From IMG/VR virus record IMGVR_UViG_3300027752_001667, positions 1 to 30,381 of that record: a DNA stretch of 30,381 nucleotides; one strand, 5' to 3'. This DNA is from a virus. Below the pieces are notes generated by a model that worked only from the letters and a program-made list of their open reading frames with translations, did no database searches and was not told the DNA's origin. Made by a program: the position numbers and the translations under genes. Shown piece by piece: positions 24,311 to 30,381 of this stretch. The stretch's first letter is position 1. Every line of letters begins with the position of its first letter.

Positions 24311-24844
24311 ATTTTCATAAAATTTGTCAGGATGTATTTCCCACACAGTTTGATCAGTATGCCTGTAATGCACTTCTTTAATTTTACTTACCACACCTAT
24401 CTTAGCAAGTGTAGGAAAATATATAGAGTGTACTAGACGCTGACTCCCTTCTTTACTTTTGTTTGAAGTAGCAAACACTCTACCTTTATCTTTTGTCCAT
24501 TCTAAACAAACAGGAAGCATAAATTGATCTGTAAGATTTTGATGTTCAGCACAAAGTCGATTTGCTTTTACTAATCCGTTGTGCGGCCTTGCTTCGCCAA
24601 ATGTACATACTCTTGTAAGTATCCTATATGAGTTAGGACCCATAACATCATCAAACGAGTGTGCTGCTACACTGCCTATTGCTTTATCACCGTTATACAG
24701 TATCCAAGCATTCCACTCACGTTCGTTATGAAAACAATCAATCATAGCCTTTTGACTAGCATTATTGACGAAGCCTCTGCGAGTTGCCTCACTATAAAAT
24801 TCAGACAAGTCTAAGTCTTCATTCCATTCTATCATTTTATGCAT
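24284..24844 (-). CDS. GNAT-like acetyltransferase, tentative
   Basis: The 186-residue protein has a GNAT-like central run: WNAWILYNGDKAIGSVAAHSF (about 43-63), then YRILTRVCTFGEARP, which looks like strands 2-4 of the fold. The Gly-rich acetyl-CoA P-loop (R/QxxGxG/A) is not clear, though LAKIGVVSKI could be related. The assignment is therefore weak. The ATG at 24844 overlaps the kinase-like B gene by 8 nt; an ATG at 24835 is equally possible. It forms a two-gene minus-strand set with kinase-like B between two oxygenase blocks. Function unknown. Confidence 0.42.
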   Translation of the reverse strand: MHKMIEWNEDLDLSEFYSEATRRGFVNNASQKAMIDCFHNEREWNAWILYNGDKAIGSVAAHSFDDVMGPNSYRILTRVCTFGEARPHNGLVKANRLCAEHQNLTDQFMLPVCLEWTKDKGRVFATSNKSKEGSQRLVHSIYFPTLAKIGVVSKIKEVHYRHTDQTVWEIHPDKFYENLELYPRWV

Positions 24845-25529
24845 ATATTTGTTTTGCCTTTTCCATTACATCGTCACGAAAGTTAGTTTTAAAACTTTCA
24901 AACGCCAGCTGTTGTATAGCATTATGATTAGTAGGTGCATCGACATCAATGCCCATTGTTTCCATTTTAGGAAATAAGTCTGCTTGTCTATCTTCACTGA
25001 TATGACTCATTACACTACGTAAGCTAATATTAACATCATTATTATCATATGTAAAGAAGTAATTCATACTTTTTAGTTTACCGTCTACAATAAAATAACT
25101 GCTAGGGTGCATACTGTATTTGTATAATCCTAAGTCTTTGTGTGCTTGAATAATTTCTAACATTTGTATGTCCCAGTCTGGTAGTACAGATGTATAATCA
25201 TTTGTATTACAGCCCGCTAATTCCCACATGTCTGGTCCGTCAATTTCTAAATATATTTTACGCCATTCGTAATCTACAGTATATGCAGGTATGTGCTGAG
25301 GATACTCTTTACGCATTATACTAAGGAATTTTATTTCACGTTCAAACTTTTCATCCATTAAATTAGGATCAACTACTTGATTGTGTCCTTTGTGATAGTC
25401 AGTATCATTGTAGTACCATTGACAAAACTGTTTCTTGTTATTGTCAACAAGACTGGTGTATATTAAGTTATTGCGGCAAAGGCCTTTTCCGGGAACGTTG
25501 TTGTAGTAATATTCAAAGTTAGTGTTCAT
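24837..25529 (-). CDS. kinase-like protein B
   Basis: The 230-residue protein is a paralogue of kinase-like protein A. It has a substrate-lobe start with FCQWYYNDTDYHKGHN, helix-C-like KFEREIKFLSIM (about 62-73), hinge-like IYLEIDGPDMWE, and a catalytic-loop-like HKDLGLYKYSMHPSSYFI followed by LKSMNYFFTYD. In A the last block reads RAIDWYG; here the Asp is replaced by Asn (MNYF), so metal binding may be impaired and B may be a pseudokinase. It shares the minus strand with the GNAT-like gene and is divergent from oxygenase 4 with only 26 nt between the starts. The fold call is moderate, the activity unknown. Confidence 0.42.
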   Translation of the reverse strand: MNTNFEYYYNNVPGKGLCRNNLIYTSLVDNNKKQFCQWYYNDTDYHKGHNQVVDPNLMDEKFEREIKFLSIMRKEYPQHIPAYTVDYEWRKIYLEIDGPDMWELAGCNTNDYTSVLPDWDIQMLEIIQAHKDLGLYKYSMHPSSYFIVDGKLKSMNYFFTYDNNDVNISLRSVMSHISEDRQADLFPKMETMGIDVDAPTNHNAIQQLAFESFKTNFRDDVMEKAKQIYA

Positions 25530-25555
25530 GCTGTTATTTAACGATAAGTATTACT

Positions 25556-26371
25556 ATGATTAGAGGAATTGGCGGTAAGCCTTATATTAACTTAGACCCA
25601 TACTTAGACATCACAGGTTTCAAAAATTTGCATCCGGAGATTGCTAAAGGATTTGCATTAGCAAGAGATTATGCTAAAGAAGGCACCTGGATGGCACCTG
25701 GTTTTGATTGGAAAGATTCTAGTTACATATTAGATTGGAAACCAATTTATAAAGCTATGGAAGAATACGAAGCATTGCCTGATGACGATCCTATTAAAGT
25801 ACAAGGACAACTAATACTTCCTAAAGATTTTGGCGACTACAAACAGCGTAATATTTTTACTCGCTATCTTAAAGCTACTATGGGAGCAAATGATCCTTAC
25901 ATTTATTACTTTTTATGGAATGAAGGAGACTGGAATGAGCGTAATGCAGAAAGACAATTAACTGAAGAGTCAAAGTATTTTCCGGGTGTAGTTAACTGGG
26001 TGCAAAGTATGCAAAATGAAGGTATTATTGATCGTATTGGTAGAGTTATATTTTTCCATTGCGACCATAATGGCAAAGCATTTGAACACAGAGACCTGGA
26101 CGCTAATAATGGAGTACACGATGATAAGCAATACAGTCCGCACAATAATGAATTCATACATATACGCTATCGCACAAAGAGAGGATTTTATATTTGGGAT
26201 CCCGAAAGTGAAAACAAACAGTACCTCAACTGCAACGCAGCATTTTGGAACGACCAAGATTGGCATGGCGGTGAAAGTTCTAAAGAAGTAGAATACGGCT
26301 TACGTATTGATTGCAAATTTTCAAATGCATTTCGCAAACAGCTAGGCATTGACACACTGGATCATTATTAA
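25556..26371 (+). CDS. 2OG-Fe(II) oxygenase-like protein 4
   Basis: The 271-residue protein has an N-terminal region without recognisable motifs, then an oxygenase-like half. VIFFHCDHNGKAFEHRDLD has H178 and D180, and DWHGGE has H237 as a plausible third ligand, with R250 in YGLRID as a possible 2-oxoglutarate contact. Spacing fits a double-stranded beta-helix. It is longer than its relatives in the island. It starts 26 nt from the divergent kinase-like B gene, and the next gene begins 2 nt after its stop. Substrate unknown. Confidence 0.6.
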   Translation: MIRGIGGKPYINLDPYLDITGFKNLHPEIAKGFALARDYAKEGTWMAPGFDWKDSSYILDWKPIYKAMEEYEALPDDDPIKVQGQLILPKDFGDYKQRNIFTRYLKATMGANDPYIYYFLWNEGDWNERNAERQLTEESKYFPGVVNWVQSMQNEGIIDRIGRVIFFHCDHNGKAFEHRDLDANNGVHDDKQYSPHNNEFIHIRYRTKRGFYIWDPESENKQYLNCNAAFWNDQDWHGGESSKEVEYGLRIDCKFSNAFRKQLGIDTLDHY

Positions 26372-26373
26372 AT

Positions 26374-26874
26374 ATGGATTGGGTAGGTAACTTTAATAAC
26401 ACACTAGCTCCTGAAATAAATGATCTTGTAATGATCTCGACTGGTCAAGCTCGACCTGGTGATTGGGAACCTATTAATGCTGTTGAAGAAGATCTTTGGA
26501 AACAAGGTCAAGAAACATTTAACTTTGATAAAATAATGTGGTATGTATATGAACAGCAAGACTTACAAATTGATCTAAAGTTTCCTTGGACAACTGGAAA
26601 CTGTCATTGGTGGATCACTAAACTACTACCTGGGCAAATGATGCCTATGCATACAGATCCACACACTCACGATGATGGCACATGCAAACGATATTGGGTA
26701 CCTTTACAAGATTATATTCCTGGGCATGTTTTTATATACAATGATGTAATGGTATCAGATTACAAAAGAGGTGATGTGTTTCAATACTCACATTCGCAAG
26801 ACGAACACGGTGCAGCAAATCTTTCTTTTGTACCAAGGATAGTGCTACAAGTTACTGAGTACACCAATCATTAA
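26374..26874 (+). CDS. 2OG-Fe(II) oxygenase-like protein 5
   Basis: The 166-residue protein has LLPGQMMPMHTDPHTHD (H93, D95), a central WVPLQDYIPGHVFIYND, and FQYSHSQDEHGAANLS with H145, in the same order and spacing as oxygenases 2 and 3. The Pro-Gly turn two to six residues before H-x-D is shared by all three. It therefore belongs to the same small phage 2OG family related to aspartyl/asparaginyl hydroxylases. The ATG follows the previous stop by 2 nt without a clear ribosome-binding site, so coupling is likely. Its end overlaps the 449-residue gene by 23 nt. Confidence 0.62.
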   Translation: MDWVGNFNNTLAPEINDLVMISTGQARPGDWEPINAVEEDLWKQGQETFNFDKIMWYVYEQQDLQIDLKFPWTTGNCHWWITKLLPGQMMPMHTDPHTHDDGTCKRYWVPLQDYIPGHVFIYNDVMVSDYKRGDVFQYSHSQDEHGAANLSFVPRIVLQVTEYTNH

Positions 26875-28201
26875 TATGCCAAGTAGGGCATTTAAATTCA
26901 TCAATATTATATACAAGAATATCTTTTGCAGTCCCATATAAGTTATAGGGTGTAAACGCTTCTGAAGTTCTTGAGCTAAAGTTTATTTGTGCGTCTGGCA
27001 TTTCTTGCTTTAAATAATTGATTAAATGGTTCTCTTTTTGCAGTTTATACTTAATGTTGTATAGTGTGTTAGTACCTTCATAGCAAAAAATGTTGCTTAT
27101 GTTGTACAATGTATACTTTATGTAACGTTTTTCTAGGTAATCACATATATTAACATGCTCTCCTATGTTGTATAGTGTATTAGTGCCTTCATAGCAAAAA
27201 ATGTTGCTTATGTTGTACAATGTATACTTTATGTAACGTTTTTCCAGGTAATCACATATATTAACATGCTCTCCTAGTAAATCCCATTTAACAAATTTGT
27301 ATGTCACGTTAGGCAAACGTTCAACATTTTCTTTCCAGTAAGCTAAACTGCTTTCGTTGTAATCGTAAAGTACAACAGTTACAGGCTTAGTTTTGTGTAT
27401 CCATGATTTATACATTTCACCACTTGCTGGAGCAACTACTTGTCTTAGATTTTCGTAAATCCTATTATGATGTTCAGTGTGATCTGTATGTATATGCTCG
27501 GTCCTGCAAAAATTATCTTTGTAATATACATACTCCAACTGCTTGTAAAAGTCAGTAGGACTTTCAGGATAAAGATGTTTTTTATTGTTTCTAATATCTT
27601 CAGGAAATGCTTTAACATAAAACCCTTTTTTTAATGCAACACTAATAATATTCCATCCGTGACATTTATGATTGTATTTGGTGTTTCCAGACGGCGTATC
27701 TAGTTTAATCCAATGAGGAGTATAGCTGTCATGAAAGTTATTAGTTGAACGTTGTACTGCTAGTTGTGTGTGCTGCTCACCAAGTTGCTGTTGTCCAATT
27801 TTTGGACACCCTAGGTCTTTATAGTTTGTTAGGTTAACCAAAAAACACTGTTGGTGCAGTTCGTAATATGCATCGCCTCTATCCAAAATATGCCCTTTAA
27901 CTAGATAGTCAGGTTGGCATTCTTTGAGCAGAGCATCTATTGCTGTTGTGCCATTAGTAAATTCAGTACCCGTAGACAGCATACAAGCGTGTTTAAAGCG
28001 TTTCATTGCTTCCTGTAGTAGTAAGTCCCCACTTGTGCCTTGCAGCACTGTATAGCCCTTAGAGAAGAGGTTCTGTAGTGTAAAGTCAGCTTGGTTCTTA
28101 GTAAGCTCTTTGATCCACGGATCAGTTATTTTGGCAGTTGTATCTAAAATACAAAATACTAGTTCGTTGTTGCCATTAGGATTATATTCAACTATGTTCA
28201 T
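26852..28201 (-). CDS. 449-residue protein of unknown function with an internal duplication
   Basis: I do not recognise a family. The N-terminal half has a beta-alpha order with segments such as LVFCILDTTAKITD, GYTVLQGTSGDLLLQEAM and PDYLVKGHILDRGDAYYELH. From about residue 255 a Rossmann-like stretch appears: VVAPASGEMYKSW, then VTVVLYDYNESSLAYWKEN, reminiscent of a nucleotide- or SAM-binding domain. Residues of about 309-382 are two copies of a 37-residue unit (see repeat). The ATG overlaps the stop of radical SAM protein 7 (ATGA), and it is the last gene of a minus-strand set led by radical SAM proteins 8 and 7. A scaffold or substrate-modifying partner of those enzymes is possible (inference). 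Confidence 0.7.
   Translation of the reverse strand: MNIVEYNPNGNNELVFCILDTTAKITDPWIKELTKNQADFTLQNLFSKGYTVLQGTSGDLLLQEAMKRFKHACMLSTGTEFTNGTTAIDALLKECQPDYLVKGHILDRGDAYYELHQQCFLVNLTNYKDLGCPKIGQQQLGEQHTQLAVQRSTNNFHDSYTPHWIKLDTPSGNTKYNHKCHGWNIISVALKKGFYVKAFPEDIRNNKKHLYPESPTDFYKQLEYVYYKDNFCRTEHIHTDHTEHHNRIYENLRQVVAPASGEMYKSWIHKTKPVTVVLYDYNESSLAYWKENVERLPNVTYKFVKWDLLGEHVNICDYLEKRYIKYTLYNISNIFCYEGTNTLYNIGEHVNICDYLEKRYIKYTLYNISNIFCYEGTNTLYNIKYKLQKENHLINYLKQEMPDAQINFSSRTSEAFTPYNLYGTAKDILVYNIDEFKCPTWHINDWCTQ
27054..27275. repeat. 111-bp tandem duplication, two copies
   Basis: Two direct copies of 111 bp (27054-27164 and 27165-27275) lie inside the 449-residue gene. They differ at three bases, all silent, so both encode the same 37 residues. 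The frame is kept. Confidence 0.95.
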
Positions 28202-29031
28202 ACTTGTAACACTTTAATTTTCTTAATTTCAGATTCTATTGGGAGATCAATTTTTTTACTCCAATTGCATAATTGGCATTGAGATTGCGATTGTAATCTA
28301 GTATCACTCCACTCTATAAATTCTTCAGGACTACTGCCTAAATCTTGCTGTGCAATATCTTTATACGGTTGTTCTATTTGAAACTGTCTAGCTAACTTTG
28401 GAAGTAAGGCTTGTTGTTGACATCTGTAAAATCGTCCGTCTAGTAAATGCATACATTCTTTTGTAGGGCATAAACTAAACTGCTCGTCTATGTTACTAAG
28501 TGTTGGCCATGTGATTGATCGTTTGTCTTTTACCATATGCGGCAATTTATAGAATTGCCATGATTCAGATAATTCACCAACAACTACATTATCCTTTGTT
28601 AGTGTGTAATGTATGTCTGCATCAGTATGACGGTTGTCAACAAACTTAGTGTATGTGATATTGTTATCACGTAACCAAGATTTTATATTTGTTAAATCAG
28701 TTTGTGAATGTGCCGATATTTCTATTTGCCAGTTATCAAACCATCTTAAATTTAGTTTATCTAAATGCCTACCATTAGTTACAATCCACTTCTTACTGTT
28801 GGGCCACATATATTCAACCCATTCTGTCCACTTGCCTAACTTAGGGTGCAATGTTGCTTCGCCTCCTAAAATAAATATTTCATCAAACGTAACTTTATCT
28901 TTAAGTACTTCTACAGATGAATCAATCTCAAAGTGACCTCCCCAGTTCAAGTTGTTGTAAGTAAAACAACTTTCACATGCTAGATCACAAGTGTGTGAAA
29001 TATATACTGTAAGTTCAGGAAGGCGAAGCAT
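28198..29031 (-). CDS. radical SAM protein 7
   Basis: The 277-residue protein has SHTCDLACESCFTYN with C15, C19 and C22 and ILGGEATLHPK (GGEA at 56-59), so it should bind the radical [4Fe-4S] cluster. The C-terminal Cys (SLCPTKECMH, FYRCQQQ, CQLCNWSKK) suggest a SPASM-like auxiliary site. It is the shortest radical SAM of the island and lacks features of QueE. The ATG immediately follows the stop of protein 8, and its own stop overlaps the 449-residue gene (ATGA). It probably works with protein 8 on one substrate. Confidence 0.83.
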   Translation of the reverse strand: MLRLPELTVYISHTCDLACESCFTYNNLNWGGHFEIDSSVEVLKDKVTFDEIFILGGEATLHPKLGKWTEWVEYMWPNSKKWIVTNGRHLDKLNLRWFDNWQIEISAHSQTDLTNIKSWLRDNNITYTKFVDNRHTDADIHYTLTKDNVVVGELSESWQFYKLPHMVKDKRSITWPTLSNIDEQFSLCPTKECMHLLDGRFYRCQQQALLPKLARQFQIEQPYKDIAQQDLGSSPEEFIEWSDTRLQSQSQCQLCNWSKKIDLPIESEIKKIKVLQV

Positions 29032-30039
29032 CTATATCCTATTTTTTGCGTACTTGGCTAGTACGTTTTGTTCGTTTTGTTTTACTTTATCAACATTCTT
29101 AGGACACATATTACAGGCATCGATGTGTGTATAATGTTGATCATAAAAATTACGTATGGCGTTTGGATCGTTAAGTGTTAGGTCAACAGGCTTGTAGTTT
29201 ATATATGGTTGCCAATCTTTGTCATTTAGTTGTCCAGTCTTTGTTAGCACATTAATTAAAGTTCCTAATGCTCCACACTTGTATACTTTTTTGTTATACA
29301 ACATTGCACAGAAACAGCTAGGGCAGCCTTGCCAGTATGACGATTTTGGATCACCTTCGTTGAACGGTCTCAACTTTCCTAGTGAATCTTTGTTATGTAT
29401 CTTTTGAAAGCTATGAGCTTCCATATAATATATTCCACTCTTGTTCTTTGCATCCATCCAGGCTGCTTCGTTAGGAGATAGCTCATTTAAATCTATACCT
29501 TTACGGTTATTAAACTCTTCCCAAGCAGCATCACCGCCACCTAAGTTCATTATAGTTTTCCACCAAGTAGAAGTTACTTCTAATTTAGGTATACCTACAC
29601 GGGCTGCAAGTGTATATACATTTTCTAACATCTGATTATGTATTATTAGAACATCCCATGCTGCAACATGACTACATATCTGCATCCACACTTTATATTC
29701 TTTAATTAATTCTACAGCAAAATCCATTTGCTTTGGCTTGTTTAGTGCAATACCATTAGTAGGAAAGAAAATAACTTTATCTTTTTCTTTTTCTAAACTT
29801 CGGATATGTTTAATTATTGCAAGAACTGTATCTTTATATAAGAATGGTTCACCTCCTAGCACACTCCAACATTCTACATTGAATTGTTCACTAGCAAGTG
29901 TAACACTTTCTAATATGTTTTCAAGGGTAGGATCAAACTCACCATTACGTATGTAATCACTTCTAGTATCACAGTGAGCGCAGGCCAGTTGGCATTTGTT
30001 ACCATAGAACACATCTAATATTTTAATACTATTGTTCAT
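29032..30039 (-). CDS. radical SAM protein 8
   Basis: With the ATG at 30039 (AGGAAACAG ribosome-binding site; a start 24 nt upstream is possible but lacks one) it has 335 residues. GNKCQLACAHCDTRSDY gives C16, C20, C23, and CWSVLGGEPFLYKD is the SAM-contact motif. C-terminal Cys at GCPSCFCAML, VYKCGALG and DACNMCPKN look like a SPASM-type region for further Fe-S clusters. It overlaps the oxygenase gene by 11 nt. It heads the pair 8-7 followed by the 449-residue protein. Confidence 0.86.
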   Translation of the reverse strand: MNNSIKILDVFYGNKCQLACAHCDTRSDYIRNGEFDPTLENILESVTLASEQFNVECWSVLGGEPFLYKDTVLAIIKHIRSLEKEKDKVIFFPTNGIALNKPKQMDFAVELIKEYKVWMQICSHVAAWDVLIIHNQMLENVYTLAARVGIPKLEVTSTWWKTIMNLGGGDAAWEEFNNRKGIDLNELSPNEAAWMDAKNKSGIYYMEAHSFQKIHNKDSLGKLRPFNEGDPKSSYWQGCPSCFCAMLYNKKVYKCGALGTLINVLTKTGQLNDKDWQPYINYKPVDLTLNDPNAIRNFYDQHYTHIDACNMCPKNVDKVKQNEQNVLAKYAKNRI

Positions 30040-30381
30040 TCTGTTTCCTATAACTTCTTGCAATAAGTTCTACAAATTCATCTTTACGTTTACCTGGTAT
30101 ACCATGTGCTATTAAGTGTATTCTAGGTGTGTTAGAATTGTTAACAAAACTATGTACGTTTCTTATATTAATTATAAAAGCCTTTCCTTCTTTAAAAGGA
30201 ACAGTACCGTGTCCTTCAAGTGTCATATGACAGTCGTCTGGGTGAATAATTGCTATGTTAATAGGTACTCCAAACTCAAGCATATCTAAATTTTCTTCAC
30301 CTGGTAACTTTCCAGGAGCATCACTGTGCGGACTTATTTTGCCGCCAGGTTCAAGTTGCATAAAACGTATTCTTCTATAGC
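30029..30381 (-). CDS. aspartyl/asparaginyl hydroxylase-like 2OG-Fe(II) oxygenase 6, partial
   Basis: The frame is open to the right edge, so the N-terminus is outside the window; the ATG at 30361 is internal because the frame before it (YRRIRF) already fits the family. Visible motifs are LEPGGKISPHSDAP (H-x-D), VPINIAIIHPDDC, GKAFIINIRNVHSFVNNS (distal His) and PRIHLIAHG (Arg). This set is typical of the aspartyl/asparaginyl beta-hydroxylase family and is more canonical than oxygenases 2-5. It sits directly upstream of radical SAM protein 8 with an 11-nt overlap, so the oxygenase and radical SAM genes are one operon. Confidence 0.8.
   Translation of the reverse strand, partial: YRRIRFMQLEPGGKISPHSDAPGKLPGEENLDMLEFGVPINIAIIHPDDCHMTLEGHGTVPFKEGKAFIINIRNVHSFVNNSNTPRIHLIAHGIPGKRKDEFVELIARSYRKQNEQ

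Noticed and set aside
27054-27275. CRISPR-like array
   Set aside because: Only two adjacent 111-bp copies without spacers, inside a coding frame.
28198-29031. Radical SAM protein 7 as QueE to complete a queuosine-type pathway with the QueD-like and QueC-like proteins
   Set aside because: It has a SPASM-like Cys-rich C-terminus and lacks QueE features; the chain length is also too great.

Overview
The window looks like part of the genome of a lytic, T4-like marine myovirus, probably infecting a Gram-negative (proteobacterial) host. The reasons are: two tail-fibre-type structural genes, one starting with an N-terminus of the kind I associate with marine T4-like phage fibres; phage-style accessory enzymes (ThyX, UvdE, an IscA-type carrier, a QueD-like protein, KdsA); very tight packing with ATGA, TAATG and TAAATG junctions; low GC; and no integrase, transposase, rRNA, tRNA or CRISPR. 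No capsid, portal, terminase or polymerase gene lies in the window, so the taxonomic placement is inference.

Left third (1-12.2 kb). A fibre-like structural gene runs off the left edge. It is divergent from a small zinc-finger protein, a 55-residue membrane peptide and an A-type Fe-S carrier, and a CTAAATATA late-promoter-like motif lies upstream on each side. From about 8.3 kb leftward a seven-gene minus-strand operon follows a near-consensus sigma-70 promoter: QueD-like protein, metal-dependent KdsA, GT-A glycosyltransferase, an unknown protein, a 40-residue membrane peptide, a phosphomannomutase-like HAD phosphatase and UvdE. To its right lie a GT42-like protein, a second fibre protein, an unknown coiled-coil protein behind a consensus promoter, thyX, and an Hc1/histone H1-like DNA-binding protein with a perfect TTGACA-17-TATAAT promoter and a terminator hairpin.

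Right two thirds (12.2-30.4 kb). This is an unusual enzyme island. It has eight radical SAM proteins, of which three share a C-terminal Cys motif and two have an N-terminal SPASM/twitch-like Cys region. It also has seven proteins with 2-oxoglutarate/Fe(II)-oxygenase-like H-x-D...H signatures (one cut by the right edge), a SAM methyltransferase, a QueC-like ATP pyrophosphatase, two small SDR proteins, two kinase-like paralogues, a GNAT-like protein and a 449-residue unknown with a recent 111-bp in-frame duplication. The genes form alternating plus and minus blocks whose convergent 3' ends overlap by 23-27 nt, and one divergent pair even overlaps at its 5' ends.

How it may work together (inference). 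The left operon could supply sugars (KDO, phospho-mannose-type chemistry) and glycosyltransferases for a surface or virion glycan. The right island looks like an iron-dependent oxidative and radical tailoring cassette acting on an unknown substrate. The phage IscA fits a high Fe-S demand. No precursor peptide or obvious substrate gene is visible.
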